Below the pieces are notes generated by a model. The model saw only the letters and a program-made list of their open reading frames with translations. It was not told where the DNA came from and did no database searches. Of a DNA stretch of 64,000 nt, positions 53,767 through 63,601 are shown piece by piece (position 1 is the stretch's first letter; every line of letters begins with the position of its first letter). A program made the position numbers and the translations under genes. The stretch covers positions 11,582,862 through 11,646,861 of the forward strand of contig JASKMD010000031.1 in assembly GCA_030144725.1 (NCBI GenBank), written 5' to 3'. Source of the DNA: Haematococcus lacustris. Lineage: Eukaryota; Chlorophyta; Chlorophyceae; Chlamydomonadales; Haematococcaceae.

Positions 53767-54414
53767 CTGTACAGCGCCCACACGCTTCCATCAGGCCCCA
53801 GGCTGACCCCAGACACGTCCCCCAGCCGCCTCCCTTGTGCCTCCGCCTCAGCGCCTGCAGCCTTCAGCACAGCCACCGCCTGGGCCCCCGCTGCCTGGCC
53901 CCCCACGCTGGAGCCAGCAGCACCGGCAGCCACGAGGGCGGGGGGAGGGTGGGAGGGGCTGCCGGGGGGCTGCCAGAAGGGGGCGGGGTCCAGCTGGAAG
54001 GAGGCGGAGCGGGGCATGGTGCCTGGCGTCTGCTCGTTGACAGTGAAGCCGGCGTTGTTGCACATCACGATGAAGGGGTGCGGCGCATACACCATCATGT
54101 ACAGGTTGCACATCTGCAGCCGCCAAGGGGTAGGGCAGGGGGGCGGCAGGCTCAGCATTGGAGTACACCCTCCCCTGCTGCACCTCATCCTCAACTACCC
54201 TCCAGAACTGCATTGAGCGGCCACAGGCCGCTAGGTCACAGGCCACCGCCACCGCTTCCAGCCTCCACAGTAAGTTGCCCTTTGTAAAAGGCTGATATGG
54301 TTGTTCTCCCCATTTCACCTTCTTACAGCAATGCCTGCTTTCACACACGGTCGCTGAAAAAAATGGAGTTAGTGACGCCTGCCTGCCTGGCTGGCTGCCT
54401 GCCTGCCTGCCTGC

Positions 54415-54480
<66 letters not shown>

Positions 54481-57400
54481 AAGCGCGTCAGGGCTGCCAG
54501 CCCCACCTCGTCATTGTGTGTGGAGCCAGCCGCTGTCCAGGTGGGGCGGCCCGTAGAGTCAAAGTCACAAGTGACCTGCAGGGCACAGTGCAGAGGGGCA
54601 GGGGGCAGGGGGCAGGGGTCTGCAGGGCGCCACACTGACTGTGGCACCGACTGTGACTGCAGCGCCAGCAGCGCGTCTAAGGCCTGCCTGCCAGCGGGGG
54701 GCCTCGCAGCTGTGTGAGGTACAACACAGTGCAGGGGGGCAGGGTGCAGCGTGGGGTGGGTCGGCTGCCCTAGGGCAGCGGAGCCGCAGCTGGGTGGGGC
54801 CGAGCAGCACATGGGCACATGGGCACATGGGGTCATGTCCCGGTTGAAGGGGACAGGTGCATGTAGTAGCAGCATCAGCATCAGCGAGTTGGAGAGCACC
54901 TGGTCAGGCACCAGGCACCAAGGCACCAAGGCACACCAGCCACACAGCTCTACACACCTGGCAAGCTGTGCGGTGATCAGGGTGCCAGGCGCCCCCTCCC
55001 CTCCCCTCCCCTCCCCTCCCCTCCCTTGGCCTGCCTGGCCCCTGGCAGCACCTTAAGGGAATCCCCAGGCAGCAGGCGCTGCTGCGGGATGTGGTAGAAG
55101 GCCTGGGGCAGCTGCGGGTTGTTGGACGCGATGCTCTCCACGCCTGCACTCACCCTCACCAACATTTATTACCCCCCCCCACACACACACACACACACAC
55201 ACACAAAGCCTCAACTTCAGCCCAGCACCGACTGCAGTCACGGCCCCAGCCGCAACGTTAGCTCCAGCACAGCCACAGTCGCACCCCAGCCACAGCAACT
55301 ACCTGCACCATGGTCTCACGGCCACAGCCAGTGCCAGGTCAGGGGCCAATCGCTTGCCCTGCCTGCCTCCCCACCCGCCTGAGAACCTCCCACCCCCTGC
55401 CCCAGCCCCTGGCCACTGGCCTGCTGCGCACCTGAGTGGTTCCAGGCCTGGCGAGTCATGAACACCTGACGCCCCAGCACGTGCGTGTGCACACGGAAGG
55501 CAAACGCGGTGAGGGGCTGGTGGCCCTGGTAGCAGCACTCGTTCTCGACCTGCAGCAGCAGCAGCAGCAGCCATCACCCAGGACATGCGCTGCTGTGCAC
55601 CCACATGCACAGCCATGCAGCCACACTGCTCATCACCATCATTTACACCTGGACCACGAGCAGCCTGACGTGACCTGGCCGGAGGCTGAGCTACATGGAG
55701 CGTTGCGTTGTGACCCACACACTGCCACAGCGCTGCTCACTGGGCCACACCCCCTGGGCTGGGTGTTGGATGTTATGTCAGTGTTGATGCTTGGTGTTAG
55801 ATGTTGGTGTCGGGTTTTGGGTGTGAGTGTTGGAGGGTGAAGTGTTGGGAGCAGCAGGGGTGGCGTAGCAGCAGTGGGACAGCGGTGTGGCGGTGTAGGA
55901 CCCCGTGTGGCCGTGACACCTTACCCTCAGACGCTGAGGCGGTGCCGGCTGCCTCCCCTGTGGCCACCCCTTTCTGTGGATGCACATGGACCTGGCAACT
56001 CTGAAGACCCGCTGTGGCCAGGCTGCTGCTGGAGCAGGGGCGGCACCCGGGCCACCTCCTTCCACCCTCACTACCCTTACACAGTGCCTGCCACACAGCG
56101 CCGCTGCTGTGCCCCACTGGTTTGAACACTGGCCATTGAGCCGCTTGCGGAGGCTCATGTGGGCACAGGCTGTGGCCCAAGGGTTGCCGCCTGATCTCAG
56201 GAAGCATCGCGCATGCATGGGGTGGGGTGGAGGCGGCGGTGGCAGGCCCCTGCCACAGACCTCTCCTGGCAACGGCCCCCGCCCCAGCCGTGGCCTGCCA
56301 GCAGCCTGGCGCCGTGTGCCCAGCTGACCACCCTCAAGGCCGAGGGGGAGACGCTGGCAGGAGTGGGCGCTGCCACATGGCTGGCAAGGCCTACAGATGA
56401 GGCTGCACAGGAGCCATCCCCAGCAGTACAGGGCCAGCTGAGAACTGCAGCATTGGTGTGCTGCCTCCGCAACTGCCTCCAGAACTGCCACCGCAACTGC
56501 CTCTTAACCTGCCTCCGCAGCTGCCTAGGTTACCTCCGAGCTGCCACCGCACTGGCCTTTCCAAGTGCCTGCTCTACTGCCTCCTCAAATGCCTCCCAGC
56601 CAGAGCTGTATATAACACTGCGCTGACTGGATGTGCTGGACATTGCAAAACCACTCTGCCTGCCTATGACCCTGCCTGCCTGCCTGCCTGCCTGCCCTCC
56701 CGCCTACCTTAAAGGAGGGAGTGTTAGGCGGGATGGAGAAGCCAGCAGCGTAGGCAATGAGGCCGGCGGAGTAGGGCATGGCGTGGGGCTTCAGCAGCAG
56801 CGTGACCCCGCTCCCGTCATCTTTAGGCCGCTGACCTAGGTAGTGCACCTGCAAGTAGGCAGGGGCGCGCCATGCAGCACGCCATCTGTCAATTGCTGCT
56901 GATGTAACAAATGCTTCATGGCGGAAGAAGCTGCCTGGGAACAAGTCAGGTCAGGCCAAGCCAAGCCAAGCCAAGCCAAGCCAGGCCAGGTCAGGTCAGG
57001 TCAGGTCAGGTCAGGTCAGGCCAAGCCAAACCAAGCCAGGCCAGGTCAGGCCAGGTCAGGCCAGGTCAGGCCAGGTCAGGTCAGGCAACCATCTAAAAGG
57101 CATGGGGTGCTGTGCACCAGCAGCATGCACCAGGTCGAGCCGCTTGACAGGCGCTGACCTGGGCCACCACGTAGCGGATGGCTGTGCCAGCGCCTACTGA
57201 GAAGGCAACGCCAGGCGGCAGCTCCAGGTGGGGTGCATTGCGTCCCCAGCCGTAGCTGCACACCACAAACAGGCCGGGCAGGAGCCGGGAGGTCAAGCTG
57301 GCTTGCACAGTGCGGCATGCTGCACCCCCTGGCTCACACGCTGTGGCCTGGCCTGAGCTGGTGACATGTGGCTTGCTGTGGCTGCCCAGGTAAGCTCACA

Positions 57401-57813
57401 TGATTTCGGCAGGGCCGTCACAGATTGAATGGTGCATGCACTCCCATGCAACAGCTTTGCCGTCTGGCCCAGGCATCAGGCGAGGTGTCTGGCACCCTGC
57501 AAGCACACGTACCCGAGGGCGGCAGGGTACTGTGACCTTCCCTTGACCTAGCTGTACAGGTGCAGAGGTACGCACCGTAGAGCAGGATGTGATGTACCAC
57601 GCTCTGCTCCGCGAGCGGGACTACTCCTACAAGTTTCTGAGGTGTGGGCGGCAGCTCTAGAACTGTGCACGCATAGCTTTCGGAGTCGGACCCTTGGAAG
57701 CTGCTGGGAACAGTTAGGTTTAGAGCAAGCAAGTGTGCTTCCGCGCAAGCTGTCGCGCACAACAGCAGCAGCAGCGCGTATCGCCAGCTCCAAGGTTGAA
57801 AGACTTGCCGCAT
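53767..57813 (-). CDS. PAM: Peptidylglycine alpha-amidating monooxygenase (PAM), 5' part; lyase domain cut off by the gap
   Basis: Eight exons (57813-57576, 57496-57400, 57255-57159, 56848-56708, 55549-55432, 55143-55052, 54575-54507, 54113-53767) join in phase. The protein starts with a signal peptide (MRQVFQPWSWRYALLLLLCA). The PHM domain shows VVHHILLYG (copper site), WECMHHSICDG, YGWGRNAPHLELPPGVAFSV, VHYLGQRPKDDGSG, ECCYQGHQPLTAFAFRVHTH (second copper site), GVESIASNNPQLPQAF and MCNLYMMVYAP with the methionine ligand. It hydroxylates glycine-extended peptides in the secretory pathway, needing copper and ascorbate. A Pro/Ala-rich linker follows, then LGDVSGVSLGPDGSVWALYR, the first strand of the amidating-lyase beta-propeller, so a bifunctional enzyme is expected. 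The remaining lyase exons are in or beyond the gap. Functional PAM is known from Chlamydomonas cilia. Confidence 0.9.
54411..54481. repeat. Intronic (GGCT)n
   Basis: About 17 tetranucleotides, preceded by GCCT units, within the PAM intron between exons 7 and 8. Confidence 0.95.
55180..55205. repeat. Intronic (AC)n
   Basis: A 26-bp dinucleotide run in the PAM intron between exons 5 and 6. Confidence 0.95.
56945..57086. repeat. Intronic pentamer array TCAGG / CCAAG / CCAGG
   Basis: About 28 pentamers alternating among TCAGG, CCAAG and CCAGG within the PAM intron between exons 3 and 4. Confidence 0.93.
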
Positions 57814-57947
57814 TGTGCCCCGCAGCGCTGGAGCTAGGGTTAGGTACTAGACAGCAAGGGGGTTGCGCATCGTCGGCAACAAGTGTGACCAGAAACACGC
57901 AAAGCGCTGCAGCAGGCAGCATCTCAACGCTTGCCCGTCCACCCACT

Positions 57948-57957
57948 GCTTATATGA
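57948..57957 (-). promoter_or_regulatory. PAM: TATA-like box upstream of PAM
   Basis: The minus strand reads TCATATAAGC about 135 bases before the PAM start codon. The position is reasonable for a TATA box with a 100-base leader. No other promoter element was recognised. Confidence 0.35.
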
Positions 57958-59325
57958 CAGCAAGGTAGCACATGCAGCATCGCGCGTGATGAGCAGAAGC
58001 TGGCAGCTTCAACAAAAGATGCGGCATCGCACCCTTCCTCGCGCCATCAGCTGAGCTGAGCCTTCTGTTACATACATGCAATAAATGTGCGAACATGTCG
58101 CGCCAAGTCGGCCTCCTAACGTTGCAAGCCTCTAGCGACTTTGTGGAGGCATCGGTGCTTTGTTTTCCGTCCTGGCAGTAACAGAGTGAGTAGCAGCTCA
58201 AGGTCCGTGATGGAGGGTCTGGCATTTATGTGACCCCAGCCCGCATTACAACTGACTCAGCCACCCTGCAACTGGAAATCAGGATTGTCAATGCAGTGCT
58301 CGTCAGTGTCCTCCTGTAATGCCTGGCTGTAACAAAAGCCATCAGCATGGCTGGCACGCAGCCACTCCTGCACGCAGGGATGAGGCAGACAGCATCAGCA
58401 GCACACCACTGGGGGCAGAGGTTGCAGGGGTTGCAAGGGGCAGCGTGCCCATGGCCAGGCATATAAACAGGACAAATGGCTTCAGGAATAGGTGTAAGAG
58501 CAGGAGCGGTGATGGGGCCGGTAGTGCTGGTGAAAGACTCACATGCGCCTGCATCCAATCATGGAGGCCCTGCAAATGCGCACCCCTCTGGTAGCTGGCA
58601 GGCAGTCACAGCAGTGGCTATGTGACCTCTGCCGCTGCCACTGCTGGTGTTGGTGACGCCTGCCTGTCAGCCTCTCATCTCTAAATGCGCCCTGCATGGT
58701 GCAGGACTCCAAGAGGCTGGCCCAGCGCTCCTGCAGATCAAGTGAGTGGCGCCTGCCTGCCTGCCTACCTGCACTGCACCTGCTCAGCCTTGGCCTGCGC
58801 TGCACGGCTGACCAGCCCTAGAGACTGTTCCAGGCAGCAGGCACCAGGCCTGAGGGTGGGCAGGCAAGTCATGCTCGCCGGCAGCGCGCACAGGTGCTAG
58901 ATCATGAGCTGCAGCAGCCCTGTGTGAAGGCGCCCTGGTGGGAGCAGCAGCTGGCTGGTGGCCGCAGGGGCTGGGCACCCTGGCTGTGGCCGGGCCTAAA
59001 CAGGCGACACCATCGGCGACAGCAAGACACGCAGCTGCCCCAGGTGTGACCAGCTGCTTGCAATGATGGACCCCACTCATGGCTCACCGTTAAGTGTGGG
59101 GTGTGCGGTGGCGGAGGGGGGTGTGGGTTCCTTTTGGGGGAGAGGGGGGGTCCCTTTTGGGGGGTTGTTTGGGGTGGGTGGGTCACATCCTTTGGTAGAG
59201 CTCAGCCGAAGGTGTTGGGGCCAGGGGGGGCGGCGCAGGGAGGGCTGGGGTACTGGAGAGGAGGGATGTCTTGGTCACTGCTGCCGTCACTGTCATGCTG
59301 GTGCTGATGCTTTTGGGTTCCGCCA
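57958..59325. other. Intergenic region between divergent PAM and the following ORF
   Basis: No gene is recognised. A GCCTGCCTGCCT run lies near 58753. G-rich sequence at 59097-59240 precedes the long ORF. Confidence 0.4.
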
Positions 59326-62300
59326 ATGCCAATGCATGCCATTCCCGCAAGTGCTGCTTGCGTGACCGCTGCTGCAGGAGGGTTAGGTGCCAGCAGCCCC
59401 AGAGGCCCTCCTGTGCCCACCTCCCCCCACCCCCCTGCTCCCCCGCAGCCCCTCCCTCCCCACCTGGGTCACCCAGAACCACAACCACCCGTCCTCCCCC
59501 TCTTTGCAAACCCCAGCAGGGGCGCAGCTGAGGGCAGCGGTGGGGGGGCGGCAGCGGCAGCCAGGAGTGACCTCCATGGCCTGGCCCGCCGCAGTATCAC
59601 ACCTCCTGCTGCTGCCAGCCTGGGAACCCCCAGAGCCAAGCGCAGCAGCACACCCTCGTCCACCAAGGCCGCACGGCCCAGCACCACATTTATGCAAGCG
59701 CTGCACGAGCGCACCCGGGACCCCCGGTTGTCAATCGGCGCGTCGGACGCACCCCCGGACGCACCGACCCGGGGCCTGACGACTCTGGCTGGCGCGAACC
59801 TGGCAGGGCTGGACCGGCTGGGACTGTCGGCCAGCCATGCCCGCCTGCCCAGCATGCGCATGGCTAGCTCGGCCTACACTTTTGAGCTGGATCTGGATGA
59901 GATCATCAGCCCCGACACACGCGCCGCGGTGCGCCGGACCCTGGCCATGAACGACATGATCCGACAGCACGAGGCCGCGATGAAAAAGTACGCCGCAGCT
60001 CGCCGCAAACAGGAAGCAATCCAAGACATGCTGCGTGCGCGAGGCGTGATCACCCGCAACAGCGCGGCGAACGCCAGCCCAGCAGCGCTGAAATTCGCGA
60101 CTGGCTACAGCACGCGCGCCACAACCCCCGGGGGAGACACACCGGGCACTGCGCAGCAGCAGCAGCAGCGCGCTCGCAACGAGGCATTGACGGGCAGGAG
60201 CGCGGGCCAGGGGGACAGGAAGGAAAGTAGATCTCTGGGGGGCGAGGCTGCAGGGGCCCATGCCTTTGTTCGCCACGTGCTGGCAGCCGTGGCCAGCAGG
60301 CCTGCTGAGGAGGACGAGCAGCCAGTCTCACCCCCACCCCTTCTGCTGCTGCCACCTCATGTGACAGCCTTGCGAGGCGCGAAGTTCACGGCAGGCCAGG
60401 AGCAGGGCGGGCAGGAGCGGCGGTTGTCCAGTGAGGGTGGGGGAGCACAGCAGGAAGAGCAAGAAGCCGAGGAAGTGGCGCAGGGGGTGGTTGGCACAGA
60501 TACCCAATGGCAGCAGGGCATCCAGCGCCGCCTGCAGCTGGTGTCCCACCCCCCCTCGCCCTCCCACCCCCCAACCTACCCCCGGGGCCCCAGCACTGGC
60601 CTTGCGGGCAGCAGTCACGCAACAAGGTCCCGGCGCGCCAGTCTGCGCTGCCTGCAGGCTGACCAGGACCTGGGGCAGTGGGTGCAGGGGCTGGCAGGGC
60701 TGCTGGCTCAGGAGGCTGGGCCAGCCTGCCGCGCCCCCCTCACACCCTCACTCCTCATGGCATGCATGGACAAGTGTGGTTCGGATGACGACATCGGGCA
60801 ACCCACCTCCCCCATCGCCCGCCTGCAGCTGCCGGCTGTGGCGGCAACAGCACCTTGTGCAGCAGGGGGGCAGCCACACACACCCCAGGCCCTGCCCCTG
60901 CCCCTGCCCCTGCCCCTGCCCCCATCCCCTTGGGCCCAGCAGCAGTGTGGGCAGGAGGGTCAGCAGCCTGACCCAGAAGCCAGGCCCTTGCAGGAGGCAG
61001 GGGGCCAGGCGGTCGGCTCTGGGGCCGAGTCAGGATGTGCGCACAGCCCCCCCCGGCCCCCACCCCTGCTGCTGCCGCCGCTCCCTGCCCCACGCCCCCC
61101 TCCCTCCCTGTCCCCCAGCAAAGCCCCTACCCAGGCACTGGGTGTCGGCAGCACCCCCACCACCCCCACAACCTGGAAGGGAGGACACCAGCAGGAGCAG
61201 CAGCAGGAGGGGAGGCGGGAGCAGCAGGGGGGAGCACCTACCAGCCTGGCCGGCCGGGCAGGCGATGTCCCCACGCTGCGCCTGCAGGAGGAGCAGGCCA
61301 ACAGGTACATGCTGGCGCCCCTCCCCCTAGGCATCCAGGTGCTGGGGCTGATGGCAGCGCAAGCACAGGGCCTTGACCGCGTAGCCCCCGTGCCCGGCCA
61401 CCCCCCCCTGGGCCTCGGGGCGCCCACACCTCACCCCCAGCCCCGCAGCCCCGCAGGCCCCGCCCTGCCTGCCTGCCTGCCCCTCCCTCAGCCCCTGCAC
61501 CTGCTGCTGGCACCCTCTGACTGCCTGCCGCCCCCTGACCCCCCGCTGCTAGCGGCCCAGCACCTGAGGGAGATGGAGAGGCGGCGGCAGCAGCCCAGCC
61601 TGCAGGGGCCGGGTGTGGGGGCAGCAGCGGCACCCCTCAGCAGGGCCCCCAGCACCGCCCAGGTGCCAGGACCTGACGCTCCGGGCCAGCAGAGGCTGGG
61701 GTCAGGGTCAAACCAGGATGCATGCAATGCTGCAGCGGCGGGTGCACAAGCAGCAGCAGCGGTGGCAGCGGCGGAGTCTCGGCGGCAACGACGGGCAGAA
61801 AGGCATGCTCGACGGGCAGCTGCTGCTGCTGCTGCTGCCGCACAAGAGCCTGCAGCTACCTGGTCCAGTGCCTGGGTCAGGACCCCCCACAGCCCCCCGG
61901 GGCTGGCCAAGGGGGGAGCGGCGTCCGCCCCGGGCCCTATGCCTGCCAACCTGTCGCTGGCCTGGCTGCATGGCGACCGGGTGCCCAAGGAGGCCTGCAG
62001 GCCTGGCTGGGCCATGGCTAGCCCGCCTAGCCACAGTCAGGGGTGGGGCCTTGCAGGGGGCTCCAGCCTGGGGAGGTCAGGGCCGCTGGGGGGGCGGGAG
62101 GAGCAGCAGCTGTGGGGGGCCCTGCAGCAGGCCCGACGCAGCCTCCCGGCCCGGGCCAGCAATGGAAGCCGGCAGGGCCCGCCGCCGGCCCTGGCCACCT
62201 GGCTGGCCTCTGCGGCCCCTCGGCCTGTGATAAGCGCGAGCGCGGTGCTGGAGGGGGGCCGCGGCCAAGGCTGGGGCAGTGGGGTACCGCCCATGCCTGA

Positions 62301-62424
62301 CCCCCGGCTGCCAGGGTTTCAGCTTTTGGCCCGGCAACATCAGGGCCGGGGCAAGGCGCACACGCTGCCAGACACATTCAAGCCCCGACCGGTGGTGTCG
62401 AGTTGTAGCAATGGCGCTGCGTGA
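59326..62424 (+). CDS. Hypothetical low-complexity protein, 1,032 codons in one open frame
   Basis: An uninterrupted plus-strand frame from ATG 59326 to TGA 62424. The N-terminal 70 residues are Pro/Ala-rich and may be translated intron or leader. Residues about 170-265 look like real protein: SMRMASSAYTFELDLDEIIS, PDTRAAVRRTLAMNDMIRQH and EAAMKKYAAARRKQEAIQDM, a likely helical or coiled-coil stretch. A second ordered-looking piece is LRCLQADQDLGQWVQGLAGL. The rest is rich in Gln, Ala, Gly and Pro, with a (PL)n tract and Ser/Arg-rich basic patches. I do not recognise a family. In GC-rich algae open frames arise easily, so the true protein may use only part of it. It diverges from PAM. Confidence 0.5.
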   Translation: MPMHAIPASAACVTAAAGGLGASSPRGPPVPTSPHPPAPPQPLPPHLGHPEPQPPVLPLFANPSRGAAEGSGGGAAAAARSDLHGLARRSITPPAAASLGTPRAKRSSTPSSTKAARPSTTFMQALHERTRDPRLSIGASDAPPDAPTRGLTTLAGANLAGLDRLGLSASHARLPSMRMASSAYTFELDLDEIISPDTRAAVRRTLAMNDMIRQHEAAMKKYAAARRKQEAIQDMLRARGVITRNSAANASPAALKFATGYSTRATTPGGDTPGTAQQQQQRARNEALTGRSAGQGDRKESRSLGGEAAGAHAFVRHVLAAVASRPAEEDEQPVSPPPLLLLPPHVTALRGAKFTAGQEQGGQERRLSSEGGGAQQEEQEAEEVAQGVVGTDTQWQQGIQRRLQLVSHPPSPSHPPTYPRGPSTGLAGSSHATRSRRASLRCLQADQDLGQWVQGLAGLLAQEAGPACRAPLTPSLLMACMDKCGSDDDIGQPTSPIARLQLPAVAATAPCAAGGQPHTPQALPLPLPLPLPPSPWAQQQCGQEGQQPDPEARPLQEAGGQAVGSGAESGCAHSPPRPPPLLLPPLPAPRPPPSLSPSKAPTQALGVGSTPTTPTTWKGGHQQEQQQEGRREQQGGAPTSLAGRAGDVPTLRLQEEQANRYMLAPLPLGIQVLGLMAAQAQGLDRVAPVPGHPPLGLGAPTPHPQPRSPAGPALPACLPLPQPLHLLLAPSDCLPPPDPPLLAAQHLREMERRRQQPSLQGPGVGAAAAPLSRAPSTAQVPGPDAPGQQRLGSGSNQDACNAAAAGAQAAAAVAAAESRRQRRAERHARRAAAAAAAAAQEPAATWSSAWVRTPHSPPGLAKGGAASAPGPMPANLSLAWLHGDRVPKEACRPGWAMASPPSHSQGWGLAGGSSLGRSGPLGGREEQQLWGALQQARRSLPARASNGSRQGPPPALATWLASAAPRPVISASAVLEGGRGQGWGSGVPPMPDPRLPGFQLLARQHQGRGKAHTLPDTFKPRPVVSSCSNGAA

Positions 62425-62502
62425 GCCTTGCAGCAGCGGCAGCGGCAACCAGGGGTACAGATGGGTAGGCTTGTTGGTGGTAGGGCGGCGGGGCTAGGGT
62501 TC

Positions 62503-62568
62503 AGCGCGTCTAGAGCGCGTCTAGAGCGCGCCTGTAGCGTGTCTGTAGCGCGTTTGTAGCGCGTTCGC
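62503..62568. repeat. Six 11-bp units AGCGCGTCTAG / AGCGCGTTTGT
   Basis: A short degenerate tandem array about 80 bases after the stop of the long ORF. Each unit carries GCGC. Confidence 0.85.
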
Positions 62569-62765
62569 TAAAGTTTGATGATAGCTGGACCGATAGCAGC
62601 AGTGCGTTCATTGATTAGGCCGTAAGTTACGGCTCCCGGGCTGTGTCGACAAATCGTGGCATAGTGGCATTCCTCAGGTGAAGCCTATATCCTTATCCTT
62701 GGTGAGCCCCTACACTTCTCCACAACAGATAGTGTCTAGTGATACTGCGTCACTAACCTAGGTCA
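62569..62765. other. Spacer before repeat X
   Basis: A short interval with nothing recognisable. Confidence 0.4.
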
Positions 62766-63490
62766 GGCGTTCCCAACATGGGGTTGGTAATGTTCATGCA
62801 AGTACTCTATCAATACTGCACTGTTTTCGATAGCGTTTGTCACATTGGCAGCCGTAACTTATTCCGCGTAATCTGACCATCAGCGCTAGCCATTGGAGTC
62901 TTTGCTCGTGTACTGCCACATGTGCCCGCGAACAAATCACATCGGCGAGACGGGTCTCCTTGGCACGGTGCGCCACATCCCTGTGACCCCATCTATCTAG
63001 CGTAGTGTGCTGGTTGTGCACAAATGGAATGTCCGGCCAACACCCAACGCGATGCCTGCCGGGCGTGCAGGGCGCCTAGACGGGGTGATTGAAACATTAA
63101 ACTGTGTTCGCTCCTCGCCGAATACATCATTTGGGTCGGCGCACGCTAAGGTACCACCGGGTTACACCCCCCCTCCTCCACTGTGTCCTCCACTGTGTTG
63201 CACCCGCTGCACCCACAGGAAAAGCCACACACTTTGTTTGTTCTTGACTCATTGGCGCAGCTATTGAAACAAATCGCACGATAAACAGCCCAGGCCTCTA
63301 TCAGTTTGACAAGTTGAAAGTTACATTATGTTCACCAAGCAGATTCAAGGCCACGGCATGCATCGACCCACCATGCCCGCCCCCCCTCTACCCTTCATTG
63401 CAGGAGCACACCTTATTGAGCCTGCCCACCCCCTCCCAGCCTACCCCTCCCAACCCACCCCTCCTAGCCCACCCCTCCCAGCCCACCCCT
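62766..63490 (+). repeat. Dispersed repeat X, copy 2 (plus orientation, uninterrupted)
   Basis: This matches minus 7702-7100 and then minus 5154-5050 without the 1,945-bp element. At the junction it has a single AGGA (63402-63405). It contains HTLFVLDSLAQLLKQ after an acceptor (CACCCACAG) near 63219, and an ORF from ATG 63328 beginning MFTKQIQGHGMHRPTMPAPP that runs into Pro/Ser-rich repeats and stops at 63612. Confidence 0.85.
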
Positions 63491-63601
63491 CCCAGCCTAG
63501 CCCTCCAAGTCCACCCCCTCCCAGTCCACAACCACAACCAGCCCTCCCCTTCCCACCCCCTCCCCTTCCCCCCCCAGCCCCTCCCAGCCCTAGCCACCAC
63601 A

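Noticed and set aside
52905..54287. Frames running through the N gap
   Set aside because: The N run removes stop codons artificially; flanking peptides are minisatellite translations.
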